A stretch of DNA of 64,000 nt from Symsagittifera roscoffensis (GCF_963678635.1 NC_087062.1:19705789-19769788), one strand, 5' to 3'; shown: positions 22,101 to 32,259, counted from the first letter of the stretch. Made by a program: numbers and translations. The notes: a model not told the origin generated them from the letters alone.

Positions 22101-25100
22101 CAATGAATTGCGAGGAATTGAAAAGCGTCCGTGTATAAGCGGCTACTCCGAAACTTTTGCTCATACAAATTGGGCCATTGGAATTGTTTTTTTTTTTTGC
22201 TTTTTTGAATTATTAAATTTAAATACATAAGCGGTTAAGTCCAGTTTTTTCTTAAAAGCTATGATTCTCTGAAATGTCAACTATCTTATTTATTGACCGT
22301 TTTTTGGACTTTTCTCGTTAACTATCCTATCAAATCAACTATTATAGCTTTAATCGACACAACAGGTTGATGAAAGCGTACCTTTACAGTTTTCTACGCT
22401 GTTTCGTTCAGAAAAAAGTTATGGCTTTCAAACAAGTGAAAGTTTTGAAACTTTGACCGTTTTTTGGAATTTTTTACTCGAAAGCTACCGTGCCAATTCT
22501 CATGTTAAGTGTTCAAGCGAGAGACCCGATTTTGGTAATCTTCTCTACTTTACTGACCACTTTTAGCTTTTAGCTGAAAAAGACTCCGGTTTTTTTTTAA
22601 ACAGTTTTTTTCTAAGATTTTTTTTTGAATTTTCTTAAAAATTATCCTATCAAATCTGAGATAAAAAGTTCAATCAAAAGAAGCAGCTGCGCGAAGTTTT
22701 TTCTGCAGAATCGGCTACTCCTTAATTTTTTGTAAGAGAAATGTTATGTCTTTGAGAGAATAACCTAAAAATTTTCACTCGTTACTTAATTTAGACAAAC
22801 AACAAAGATTTTGGGCAAGTCCAATTTTTGAAATCATGCACTTGGTCCTGCATCAGTATAGCAAACTCAAAAAGTAGCAAACACTTACCTCCAGCTTTAG
22901 CTATACATACAAAAGTTTTGGTTCTAGTTTTTTTTCAATATTTTTCATTTTAACGTTTTTTGTGATTGTATTGAATATTAAGTGTTGCGAAGCTCTGCTT
23001 CGCGTCGGTAGAAAAATTTTGATTTCTGAAGAACCAGGTATTTGAGTGGTGATTTTTTTTGGGATGGCTTGGCAAAAGTATGTATCGCTTTTAGTGTATT
23101 TTTTTACCAACTATAGTTACTACTTACGCTTACTGCAATATTACAATTCTATTTACTACCTTCAACACCAACAAAATTGTTCAAAAGCTGAAATTATCAA
23201 ATATGAAATGAGTAAGCTCTGAGCAGTAATCTAGAATATAAATATTTTGGCTTGTAGAATCACAAATTGAAAAAGTTTTTTTTTCCAGAATATTTGGAGC
23301 GTACTTATTTTCGGGCAGAATTTTGTTTGTGCGCAAGATGTACAGAAGTTATAACTGCTGTATAAGTTTAGAAGTTTTGCCTATCTATTTGTTTTCAAAA
23401 AGTTATATGGCCCATCATATAATAAATTGCTGAAATTTTACATGTGTGAGCCACAGTTACGAAAAATATAAGAACAATTAAAAAATTCAATTTTTGGCTC
23501 TTCAATTTAGGAATGCGTTCAAACTCGACTACAATCTGAACTATCGCCTGAACGACCTGATCCAGAAGTACTCGGAGGGAAAACCCACCCTTGTATTCTG
23601 CTCCACTAGGAAGGGCGCGCAACAGGCGGCGAAGATTGTGAGCGACGCGTGTCAATACACTAAGGCAGGGTGGCCACGTAGCTTGTTCAACAGCGTTTCA
23701 TTTTTGCTTTTTTATCCATGTTTTCTACAACTCCCTGTAATAACTTATAATTGAAGTTGTCTTATTGGTTTATTGGTTGATTTTCTTGTAAGTTTTTTTT
23801 GTCGGCTCAACTGGTGTCTGCTCAAAGAATTTTTTGCGCTTCGTAAGTTTTGGTCAGTTGCTAATTCGAATATAAAATGTCTGGCTTAGAATGTTTGCCT
23901 TGTATTCCTGTTTGATAAAAATAAGTTCTATGAAAATGTATAGGATCGGCTTTTTCTACATTTTCTGAGAAGCTTTGCAAAATGTTACCACTTTCTGCAA
24001 AAATATAGTTTTTTTCTCGAAGTCTTTTCTACCAATTTTTTTTTAAAAGATATTCATAGAAAGAACGCCTACACTCCTGTGTGCCTGCATGCTTCCCTGG
24101 TCTTTTTTTTGCTTCACTGATTTGTCTACAGCCTTCGAAAACGTGTGGGGGAATAGTTGACAGATATTTTGATTTTTTTTTTGTTTTATCAAAAACTTAC
24201 TCAACTTATCTGAAATTTTAGTTTCAATGAATTGCGAGGAATTGAAAAGCGTCCGTGTATAAGCGGCTACTCCGAAACTTTTGCTCATACAAATTGGGCC
24301 ATTGGAATTGTTTTTTTTTTTTTGCTTTTTTGAATTAATAAATTTAAATACATAAGCGGTTAAGTCCAGTTTTTTCTTAAAAGCTATGATTCTCTGAAAT
24401 GTCAACTATCTTTTTTAATGACCGTTTTTTGGATTTTTCTGGTTGACTATCCTATCAAATCAACTATCATAGCTTTAATCGACACAACAGGTTGATGAAA
24501 GCGTACCTTTATAGTTTTCTACGCTGTTTCGTTCAGAAAAAAATTATGGCTTTCAAACAAGTGAAAGTTTTAAAACTTTGACCGTTTTTTGGAAGTTTTT
24601 TTACTCGAAAGCTACCGTGCCAATTCTCATGTTAAGTGTTCAAGTGAGAGACCCGATTTTGGTAATCTTCTCTACTTTACTGACCACTTTTAGCTTTTCG
24701 CTGAAAAAGACTCCGGTTTTTTTTTTGAGACAGTTTTTTAAAAGATTTTTCGAATTTTCTTAAAAATTATCCTATCAAATCTGAGATAAAAAGTTCAATC
24801 AAAAGAAGCAGCTGTGCGAAGTTTTTTCTGCAGAATCGGCTACTCCTTAATTTTTTGTAAGAGAAATGTTATGTCTTTGAGAGAATAACCTAAAAATTTT
24901 CACTCCTGTTACTTAATTTAGACAAACAACAAAGATTTTGGGCAAGTCCAATTTTTGAAATCATGCACTTCGTCCTGCATCAGTATAACAAATTCAAAAA
25001 GTAGCAAACACATACCTCCAGCTTTAGCTATACATACAAAAGTTTTGGTTCTAGTTTTATTTTCAATGCTTTTCATTTTTTCAACGTTTTTTATGATTGT

Positions 25101-28100
25101 AGAAAAGTTTCGATTTCTGAAAAAATAATATGCTTCGCGTCTGTAGAAAAATTTCTGAAGAACCAGGTATTTGAGTGGTGATTTTTTTTTGGGATGGCTT
25201 GGCAAAAGTATGTATCGCTTTTAGTGTATTTTTTACCAACTATATTCACTACTTACGCTTACTGCAATATTACAATTCTATTTACTACCTTTAACACCAA
25301 CAAAATTGTTCAAAAGCTGAAATTATCAAATATGAAATGAGTAAGCTCTGAGCAGTAATTTAGAATATAAATATTTTGGCTTGTAGAATCACAAATTGAA
25401 AAAAGTTTTTTTTCCAGAATATTTGGAGCGTACTTATTTTCGGGCAGAATTTTGTTTGTGCGCAAGATGTACAGAAGTTATAACTGCTGTATAAGTTTAG
25501 AAGTTTTGCCTATCTATTTGTTTTCAAAAAGTTATTTGGCCCATCATATAATAAATTGCTGAAATTTTACAGGTGTGAGCCACAGTTACGAAAAATATTA
25601 GAACAATTAAAAAAGTCAATTTTTGGCTCTGCAATTTAGGAATGCGTTCAAATTCGACTACAATCTGAACTATCGCCTGAACGACCTGATCCAGAAGTAC
25701 TCGGAGGGCAAACCCACCCTTGTATTCTGCTCCACTAGGAAGGGCGCGCAACAGGCGGCGAAGATTGTGAGCGACGCGTGTCAATACACTAAGGCAGGGT
25801 GGCCACGTAGCTTGTTCAACAGCGTTTCGTTTTGGCTTTTTTATCCATGTTTTCTACAACTCCCTGTAATAACTTATAATTGAAGTTGTGTTATTGGTTG
25901 ATTTTCTATTAGTAAAAAGGGATAGAAAAACTATTTAAGCCGGTTGCTGTGCAAGTAGCACACAAGGGTGGTCCGACCTCAGTATTTTGAAAAGATAAAA
26001 CTTTTGTTACTTTTCTCGAATTGTGTCGTTTTTGAGTTTCAAAAACTGAGCTTGGAAACATTAATCGGGGTTGTCTAAATATATCTTTGAATCGCTCATA
26101 GCAAAAATGAAAACAAAATTTTTAGAAAAACTTAAAGATTTCGACAATTTACTTTTGTTTTTCAATTGAAAAAGATTAAACAAAACACTTTCAGTGACCG
26201 GGACAATAAATGAGCGTTCATTAACAACATTTTCCCTCAAATTTACAGTAACTGCAGTTCATAATATATGGCAATTTACGTGTCTTTCTAGTAAAAATGA
26301 CTGGGTTTTAAGGTTTTCTTATTGAAGCGTATCAGCAACTTATTGGTGTCCCTAAAAACTAAAACCTTTTATGGTTTGACTTTTTTTTGGCGGGGGAGAT
26401 ATATATATATATATTTTTTCAAATCAGGGCCACTTTGTCGTGTATCAAAGGGATCTCTGCACTCGAGTGGGGTGCGTAGTCTGTGTTCTTCCATTCACAG
26501 TAGTGATTTGAGGAGTATGGTAAACAGAGGAGTCGCATTCCACCATGCCGGACTCCACCCAGAAGACAGACGAAACATCGAGACCATGTTCATTCAAGGT
26601 CACTCAATTTTAAAACGTGTTAAATAAATGCTAAATTCCTAGATTAGAACGAGCATTTTCGAGTTTCTCGGGTCATTATTTTTTCAAAAAAATCAGATTT
26701 AATCAACTAACATTTAAGTGCTGATTTAAATTATCCGGACAAAACGATTAAAACTTGAAATTGAAAACGCGTTTTTCTCAAATTGGGTTGACTTAAGGTG
26801 AAAAACGATGAAGACAAAACTTGCTTAGAATTTCAGCAAAATTAATAAAGTGCAATTTGTTTCGCAAAACTCGGGTCCAAAATTTAACCCCAAAAACGAC
26901 AATTTTCGGCTTTTTAGTCAATTAAAAGTTCAGCCAAAACTATTGGTTCAAATGCTGACAATAGCCCAACTAAATTTTAGGAGGTTATGATCTCCATAAA
27001 TTAGTGCAAAACGTCTAAAATTTGTTTTTAAATGAACTGGTACTTTAAACAGTATAAGTATTATTGAAATTTTTTGGCTATCAAACGGAAATATATTTAA
27101 TTATAAAAAAACTGAGACGATTATATTCTTGTTAAATTTTTTTGGGCGATGAAAGAGGCTCACTTTGATAAAAATTTTGTCAGAAATCGAACCAATAGTT
27201 TTGGTGTAATTTTTGAAAAGTGTAAATTTTGAAAAAGCCGAAAATTGTCATTTTTGGGGTAAAACATTGTCATTTTTTAGCAAAACAAGTAGCACCATAT
27301 TAATTCTGCTGAAATTCTAAGCAAGTTTTGTTGTCTTCATTGTTTTTCACCTAAAGTCAACCCACTGTGAGAAAAACGCGCTTTCAATTTTAAGCTTTAT
27401 TCGTTTTGTCCAGATAATTTGAATCAGAACTACGTTTTGTTAACTAATAATACAATGGCCTCTATAATAAATGGCAGAGAAACTGCTTTAAAAATGTATG
27501 AAAGTTGTTTGGTTTTGCAGACAAGTCGCGGCGATTTTCAACGTCTGTTTCTTTTTTAGGCCACCTGCCTGTACTTTTCTCGACATCAACACTCTCCGTG
27601 GGTGTCAATCTTCCTGCGCACCTGGTAATAATCAAGTCTACTGACTGTTACCAAGGGGGAGTGGTAACACCAGCTCCTATTTCTCAGATTATACAGATGA
27701 TAGGCCGAGCAGGCAGACCCCAATTTGACACCCATGCCAAGGCAGTGATAATGGCCAAGAATCAAGAGAAGGAAAAACTGCTGAAATGTCTGGAGGGCCA
27801 GCAGACGATCGAGAGCTGCTTGCACTTGAGTATTCTGGAACACCTCAACACGGAGATCAATTTGAGAACAGTCAAATGTAGACAATCGGCTCTGATTTGG
27901 ATGAAGTCGACATTTTTATATGTCAGAGTGCAGAAAGATCCGCGGAAGTATTGTTTGAAAATCGAACCTGGATCAAGCGAGTCTATTGATCAGTTCTTAA
28001 CTAACATCGTGGCTGAGAACTTGGACTGTCTGGAAAGAGCTGAACTGGTTCAGAGGTCTAGATTGACGCAGCGACGGGTCGAATCTGGAGAGTGTTTCTC

Positions 28101-30651
28101 GATAACTACGTTGGGAGCCATAATGGCCCTGAAAGCTTTGAAGTTCAAGACTATGGAACTGTTTTTAGGACTCTCGAAATATGAGTCAATCCACCAACTG
28201 GTAACGTGCCTGTCTAAAATTGAAGACCTTAGTGGAACTGTTCTAAGAACGGATGAAAGGAAAATATTGAATTCGCTCATTACCAGAATTCCATATAAGC
28301 TACATATCAGCAAAGTAAAAACAGCTTCCGATAAAGCATCAGTGTTGATACATGCTACCCTGTCTTCAGTTCAAATTTCGGAGTTTAACATCCAACAGGA
28401 TGTCAATCAAATTTTCAAAATTTTACCCCGAGTGGCTTCAGCTCTAGTGCAAGTTATGGAGTACAGAAAATTCTTCATGACCTTGAAGAATGCATACTTG
28501 CTATTGCAATCAATTCGAACTAGAATGTGGCACAACTCTAAATTTGTTTCCCGCCAGATTCATAGGTTGGGTCAAAGTTCGGCGTCTCTTTTGGCTCGTG
28601 CAGGCTTCACGACTTTTGCTAGCATCCGACAAGCGGACCCGAGGAACTTAGAGGTTGTTTTGAACCGCCATGCCCCTTTTGGAAATGCACTTACCGAGTT
28701 CGCAAAATATGTTCCAGAAGTTAGCTTGAAAATGAACCAGCTTTCTTCAACTGAAGGTCAAATCTCAGTCGAGGTAATATTGACGCTCGAAAATGTTGCA
28801 GACATTTCTCGGAAATCGAACGCATCACAGTGGCATAAATTCGCAGTCATAGTTGGAACTAGTCAAAATGATCTGCTATTGGAAACTAAGGTAAGTGAAA
28901 GGGTTCTGAAGACAAACAAAGTCTGGACAAGAACCATCTCGGCGCCTTCTGACAAATCACTTCTGGCTTACTGTATAAGCTCAGCTTGGTGTGGAGTAGG
29001 CGCAACTTGCAGCATTAAAAAGATAGACTTTAATGATCTACCAGACAATGGAAACCCATTTGTTCTTTTGCCCCAAGAAATCCAAACCCTAAGTAAATCG
29101 GGTGCGAGGGAGAAAAGGGGTAAAGAAACTGAAAAGAATCCTAAAGAAGCCCAGGTTTGTAAACACACGTGCAAGGATAAGAGCATTTGTGCACACAGCT
29201 GCTGCAAGGTCGGCTTAGTTTCTCAGAAACTGAACACGTCAGCTCCGACCGAATTGAAGACTTTGGCTTCTAGTGTAACTCCTAAAGTACAAAGTGCATT
29301 TTTGGGTAACTTAAACCCCGCAAAAGAGACGCGGCCAAAAGTTTCCTCTGTATTCAGTCCTTCTAGAACGTTGTCTTTCACTCAAAATGAAATTGTTGGC
29401 GCCTCGAAAAGTAATCAAATCAACTTTACCCAAATGTCTGCACCTGGTCGATCTATTTTGAAAACAAAGTCAGCATACGAGTCTTACAGTTCAAGCAGAG
29501 AAAATAGTGCTACAAGCACGCCTAATATAAACCGAGATGGAAATGGTTCGAAAAAGATGCAAAATGATGAACGAAATAAACTAGGGGTTGGTTCATCGAA
29601 CACACATAAGAAGAAATTCGAGTTCAAACCAAAAGAAAGGCAAGATACACCAGTTCCTAGTAACATCATCAAAGTAACAGATTGTGCAAGTGAAGTTGAA
29701 CTGCAAAAGGTTACCACTCCGGTAAAGCGAAAACTACCTGAGGAAAGAGATTCGGTTCATGTAGTTGGCCCGTCGCCTTCGAAAAAGTTGTCATATACTC
29801 CGGATTTTTATTGGAAAAAGGGCCATAATGAACCAACAGTTACCATGCCGCTGAGCAATAGTGTTAAAGTTGATAACAATCAAGGAGAACTCTTGGTTTT
29901 CGGCGATTTTGCTGACGATGACGGATCGATCTCTTACAGTCCCATGGAAGAACCTGAAGTTTTGGCAGTCAAGAGCCCCGAGTCAACAAAAGCTATTGGA
30001 AAATCATTAGATCAAATTATGGAGGCTAAAATAAAAACCGTTGATTTTGAAATCGATGTTTGGGACGACGATTCTTTTGCATTTGATGTAGAAGAATTAG
30101 AAAGACAAGCGGATTGCGAATACATACCCCATGTGTCAAACTACAAAACTCCAGCCTTTAAATCGTCGAAAACAATCGGTCATTGCAAACCCAAAGTTGA
30201 CAGTAGAGATCAATCAAGCAACGCTCAAGAAATTATTGTGAGTAAAATCCACACGCCAAAAGTATATTCGGTGAGAAAGCAATATTTAGCAGAGAAACTT
30301 GAGTCAAAAGTTAACAATTTAGCACCGATATGTGAAATAAAAAACCCAGTTTGGAAAGAAAAGAATAAAGATAGTGGTAATATTTCTGTTCTACAAGAAT
30401 CAATAACTCAAAAACCATACGAATTTGGTGATAAAATATCGGCACCAATGAAAGAAATGTATGGTAGCCAACCAAAGAGAACCATCGAAGATCTAGACCG
30501 GAAGCTGGGGTTGAAGTTTACTGATCCATACAAAGTATCAAAACCGGTGGATTATGCCAATATTGATGATGCAGAGATAGCAAAAATTGATATCCTTTGT
30601 TTAAGAACATTCTACAAATACATGAAACAGACAGCTCTGTCGACTTCTTGA
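15403..30651 (+). CDS. HFM1: HFM1 / MER3 meiotic DNA helicase
   Basis: Orthologue of HFM1 (yeast Mer3), a Ski2-like superfamily 2 3'-5' DNA helicase needed for meiotic crossover formation. Exons: 15403-16163, one of 23511-23677 or 25640-25806, 26428-26598, and 27559-30651; all phases join correctly, giving about 1,396 residues (human about 1,435). Motif I is APTGCGKT, motif II DEIH, motif III SATCPN, then KPTLVFCSTRKG, GVAFHHAG, FSTSTLSVGVNLPAH and motif VI QMIGRAGRPQFD. A winged-helix and Sec63 region follows, including NRHAPFG, then the Cys/His cluster CKHTCKDKSICAHSCC typical of HFM1, then a long low-complexity tail. The ATG at 15403 begins just before the helicase Q-region, so the poorly conserved N-terminal extension of vertebrate HFM1 is absent or lies in undetected 5' exons. 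Confidence 0.93.
18366..18382 (+). repeat. Dispersed hairpin repeat
   Basis: GCGAAGCTCAGTTTCGC: a 7-bp stem with one G-T pair next to the loop, preceded by gcaaggggt and followed by atctatgtt. Confidence 0.65.
19230..19703 (+). mobile_element. Small inverted-end element, copy 2, with duplicated left end
   Basis: The left end AGAGTAATGAAC at 19281-19292 is the exact reverse complement of the right end GTTCATTACTCT at 19692-19703. The left end is itself part of a second hairpin (AGAGTA..TACTCT), and the right end is followed by a perfect 7-bp hairpin CCAACTGTCAGTTGG at 19707-19721. The first 50 bp of the left end (from 19230) occur twice in tandem. There is no open frame; this is a MITE-like element inside HFM1 intron 1. 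Confidence 0.8.
20772..20788 (+). repeat. Dispersed hairpin repeat, consensus form
   Basis: GCGAAGCTCTGCTTCGC forms a perfect 7-bp stem with a 3-nt loop, preceded by ttgcaagggtt and followed by ctctgtgtt. I take this as the consensus form of the family. Confidence 0.75.
21107..21182 (+). repeat. tRNA-derived SINE head
   Basis: An A-box-like ttagccttgaggtagc and a B-box-like gggttcgtgtctgacc are separated by a tRNA-like distance. They are followed by a T8 run at about 21176 and then the gtcggcttagtt module at 21230. Preceding it, at about 20990-21030, is the caaccgggtactatacttttt module seen before other copies. Confidence 0.55.
21340..22760. repeat. Degenerate tandem array, unit about 170 bp
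   Basis: Successive segments share a pattern: a ctatcctatcaaatc-like block, then ttcaat(c/g)(g/a)a..ga(a/g)cag, then a gcggctactcc-like block, then agttatg(g/t)c(t/c)(c/t)tc and ccgttttttgga. Matches start near 21350, 21530, 22320, 22480 and 22640; the same unit occurs at 9780-10000 and in the duplicated arm at 24220-24870. The hairpin at about 21722 interrupts the series. Confidence 0.55.
22987..23003 (+). repeat. Dispersed hairpin repeat, consensus form, missing in the sister arm
   Basis: GCGAAGCTCTGCTTCGC, a perfect stem, within arm 1 of the duplication. The equivalent place in arm 2 (about 25130) keeps only a tgcttcgcgtctg remnant, so the left half of the stem was lost there. Confidence 0.7.
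23511..23677 (+). CDS. HFM1: HFM1 exon 2a (first copy of duplicated exon)
   Basis: Encodes the start of the second RecA lobe, with NYRLNDLIQKYSEGKPTLVF and STRKGAQQAA. The acceptor is tttag at 23506-23510 and the donor is GTAGCT at 23678. With these borders the exon enters in phase 2 and leaves in phase 1, fitting exon 1 and exon 3. An alternative GTGAGC donor at 23638 would break the frame with exon 3. The exon is 167 nt, not divisible by three. It differs from exon 2b by two bases: one synonymous and one Leu (here) to Phe. Confidence 0.82.
23984..25906 (+). repeat. Tandem duplication arm 2 around HFM1 exon 2b
   Basis: Second arm of the duplication that starts at 21901. It carries exon 2b. 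Unlike arm 1 it has an extra tttatcaaaaacttactc segment near 24185 and lacks the intact hairpin. Right of it the sequence diverges at about 25907. Confidence 0.9.
25640..25806 (+). CDS. HFM1: HFM1 exon 2b (second copy of duplicated exon)
   Basis: Same length, borders and phases as exon 2a: acceptor atttag before 25640, donor GTAGCT at 25807. It has Phe at the position where 2a has Leu; vertebrate HFM1 also has Phe there, so 2b looks ancestral at that site. Joining 2a directly to 2b gives a TGA about ten codons into 2b, so one transcript can productively use only one of them. Confidence 0.85.
26428..26598 (+). CDS. HFM1: HFM1 exon 3 (GVAFHHAG motif)
   Basis: A 57-codon exon with SSDLRSMVNRGVAFHHAGLH, the conserved helicase motif between lobes. 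The acceptor aaatcag lies at 26421-26427. The exon ends after CAAG at 26598, and the donor GTCACT is weak. Phase 1 on both sides joins the neighbours in frame. Confidence 0.85.
26599..27558 (+). other. HFM1 intron with a foldback element
   Basis: An intron of 960 nt, most of which is taken up by an inverted-repeat element (26695-27447). The acceptor is cttttttag at 27550-27558. Confidence 0.8.
26695..27447. mobile_element. Foldback (long inverted repeat) element
   Basis: The left arm (about 26700-26960) and the reverse complement of the right arm (about 27185-27445) match over roughly 260 bp. Matching landmarks are aaattatccggacaaaacg against cgttttgtccagataattt, aaaacgcgtttttctc against gagaaaaacgcgctttc, and gcttagaatttcagca against tgctgaaattctaagc. 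The central about 225 bp is unpaired. No open frame is seen. Arms differ by substitutions, so this is not a recent insertion. It looks like a MITE or foldback element of unknown superfamily. Confidence 0.8.
27559..30651 (+). CDS. HFM1: HFM1 exon 4 (helicase motifs V-VI, winged helix, Sec63, C-terminal tail)
   Basis: One very large terminal exon of 1,030 codons. It begins GHLPVLFSTSTLSVGVNLPAH (motif V), then QMIGRAGRPQFDTHAKAVIM (motif VI). The winged-helix and Sec63-like regions follow to about residue 470 of the exon, then the CKHTCKDKS..CAHSCC Cys/His cluster at about 29158-29205. The remaining half is Ser/Lys/Glu-rich and poorly conserved, with an acidic IDVWDDDSFAFDVEELE patch near 30050-30105 that resembles the VWDDF patch in vertebrate HFM1. 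The tail ends at a TGA at 30649. Vertebrate HFM1 has many exons in this part, so introns have been lost here or gained elsewhere. Confidence 0.93.
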   Translation, partial: GHLPVLFSTSTLSVGVNLPAHLVIIKSTDCYQGGVVTPAPISQIIQMIGRAGRPQFDTHAKAVIMAKNQEKEKLLKCLEGQQTIESCLHLSILEHLNTEINLRTVKCRQSALIWMKSTFLYVRVQKDPRKYCLKIEPGSSESIDQFLTNIVAENLDCLERAELVQRSRLTQRRVESGECFSITTLGAIMALKALKFKTMELFLGLSKYESIHQLVTCLSKIEDLSGTVLRTDERKILNSLITRIPYKLHISKVKTASDKASVLIHATLSSVQISEFNIQQDVNQIFKILPRVASALVQVMEYRKFFMTLKNAYLLLQSIRTRMWHNSKFVSRQIHRLGQSSASLLARAGFTTFASIRQADPRNLEVVLNRHAPFGNALTEFAKYVPEVSLKMNQLSSTEGQISVEVILTLENVADISRKSNASQWHKFAVIVGTSQNDLLLETKVSERVLKTNKVWTRTISAPSDKSLLAYCISSAWCGVGATCSIKKIDFNDLPDNGNPFVLLPQEIQTLSKSGAREKRGKETEKNPKEAQVCKHTCKDKSICAHSCCKVGLVSQKLNTSAPTELKTLASSVTPKVQSAFLGNLNPAKETRPKVSSVFSPSRTLSFTQNEIVGASKSNQINFTQMSAPGRSILKTKSAYESYSSSRENSATSTPNINRDGNGSKKMQNDERNKLGVGSSNTHKKKFEFKPKERQDTPVPSNIIKVTDCASEVELQKVTTPVKRKLPEERDSVHVVGPSPSKKLSYTPDFYWKKGHNEPTVTMPLSNSVKVDNNQGELLVFGDFADDDGSISYSPMEEPEVLAVKSPESTKAIGKSLDQIMEAKIKTVDFEIDVWDDDSFAFDVEELERQADCEYIPHVSNYKTPAFKSSKTIGHCKPKVDSRDQSSNAQEIIVSKIHTPKVYSVRKQYLAEKLESKVNNLAPICEIKNPVWKEKNKDSGNISVLQESITQKPYEFGDKISAPMKEMYGSQPKRTIEDLDRKLGLKFTDPYKVSKPVDYANIDDAEIAKIDILCLRTFYKYMKQTALSTS

Positions 30652-30901
30652 AATATCGTGAATGAAACATTTTTCCTCTCACTGATTGCGCTGGGGTTAT
30701 TTATTACAGTGAACGCTTGAGTTATACTAAACAAACTAACGCTTGATCATTTGTTTTCGTTCTGCGTCGAACATTTTTGTGTTCAATTCCTGTGACCAGT
30801 CTTACTCCAATATATAACCCAGTGCTGAATTATCATCGATGCTGATGACATTTAGATAAGACTTCTAATTATTGGGCCTGCGATGAAAGTAACTAATTAT
30901 T

Positions 30902-31572
30902 AGAGCAATGAACGTAGTGAAGACTCTTATATAGGTCTTGATGATTTTTTTTGTTTTTTTTCAGGAAAAAGTCTTGAAATGCTCTAATAACTACAGACGT
31001 GCATTCATATATATTAATGCATTTGCATATATGAATGCACTTACGTATATATTCACTTTTTGAGTTCAATTGGGCTCTTTTTTCTTTTAGAGTAATTTTT
31101 CTGTTCACATCGTCGGATTGTAAAAAAATTTGGCATGCGGACTGATTAGGCCATGACAAACATATTTGGTCTTCATATTCAACCTTGCAAAACCACTCGT
31201 TACCATGAAATCGATGCTCATGTAAGGTGGGGGGGGGAGAAAAAGAGCCTCAATGGAAATTCATTTGCGGAAGCTTAAGTAAACAGCACTCTTCAAATAC
31301 GAACGTGGAAATGGAGCGAAAAAAAACCGCGAACAATTTCTAGATTCGAAACTGGAAGTTATTTTTTTTAGATTTGCAGCGGAATGAAACTTTACCCATT
31401 GATCCAGTTTTCTCAAGTTGGGTTAATCTTATAAAAAAACCGCCTATCTTAAATTGTTCTAGAAATTCATAGAGCTTAAATGGCATCTATTTTTTTTCTT
31501 TAAAATTCGAAAGTTGAGATTTTTTCAACAAAGTCAGTGTTTTTTTTTCTGTTTGCTTGCGTTCATTACTCT
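30902..31572 (+). mobile_element. Small inverted-end element, copy 3 (longest)
   Basis: Ends AGAGCAATGAAC (30902-30913) and GTTCATTACTCT (31561-31572), with the CCAACTGTCTGTTGG hairpin at 31576-31590. At about 670 bp it is some 240 bp longer than the other copies, which may be deletion derivatives. It carries an extra internal perfect 14-bp inverted repeat (30999-31012 and 31027-31040). It lacks coding capacity. Confidence 0.75.
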
Positions 31573-31909
31573 TTTCCAACTGTCTGTTGGCTATGTTTTT
31601 TTTTGCACTCTACTGTTTTTTCTTCCGACAAGTTTCGTTATTTTGACTAGCTGATTTAACAGATTTTTCATACCATTGAAACATTAATTTTCTGAGCTAA
31701 AATAAAAGGTACTAGCAATCATTTGAAGTTGTAGATTTGAACGATTGCCAATATGATATTATTAACGCGCTGGCCTTGCTTCAAAAATTTTGGAAAAAAA
31801 ATGCATTTTCGATATATTTTTGAAAACTTTTTTTTTGTCTATTGTGGGCTCTGAGAATTAGCAAAGATTTGGTTTTCTCAAGCGTTATCTGTGATTTTTG
31901 CTACTGTTT

Positions 31910-31926
31910 GCGAAGTGCAACTTCAC
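31910..31926 (+). repeat. Dispersed hairpin repeat, variant
   Basis: GCGAAGTGCAACTTCAC keeps six of seven pairs, including the T-A pair next to the loop seen at 6300. It is followed by ctcggtgttt. Confidence 0.55.
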
Positions 31927-32259
31927 CTCGGTGTTTAATTTCAGCTTGAAAATATTCATCAGGTCAAATGAATTCAGGTTAACGAACTGTTATCAGTTGA
32001 TGTCTGCCTGCAAGCAATGTGGGTTTATAGCCATCGAGCATAGTAAAGGTATTACAGTTGGAATTTTAGTTACACGAGTTGTCGTCGATTTTTTTGCTAC
32101 GAGTTGAGAACTTTCAGTGAAATTTAAAATTTATCTATTTATCTATACATTTAACTGGCTTTTCACATGACACATTCTTAAGAAGTCTCTGTTGAAATTT
32201 GATCTTGAATTTGAATGTAAAAACACTGCGGCGGACCTGTGTAAGAGTTCTCCCAGAGG

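Larger units (their letters stand above)
16164..23510 (+). other. HFM1 intron 1 (repeat-filled, 7.3 kb)
   Basis: Entirely non-coding by my reading. It contains an ATATCATGAT-rich imperfect repeat (about 16240-16310), a segment with gcgccaatatatact (about 16955) that recurs at 63930, hairpin repeats (18366, 20772, 22987), the inverted-end element at 19281-19703 with a partial extra end at 19230, a tRNA-like segment (21107), a degenerate tandem array (21340-22760), and the start of the duplicated arm at 21901. Confidence 0.7.
21901..23794 (+). repeat. Tandem duplication arm 1 around HFM1 exon 2a
   Basis: Begins at gttaccactttctgc and ends near tattggttgattttc. It matches 23984-25906 along its whole length with scattered substitutions and several indels, for example about 40 bp present only in arm 2 near 24182, and a hairpin present only in arm 1 at 22987. 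The arms are separated by about 190 bp of unrelated sequence. It carries exon 2a. Confidence 0.9.

Noticed and set aside
21340-22760. A CRISPR array
   Set aside because: Units are diverged, unequal and without identical repeats or unique spacers, in a eukaryotic intron.
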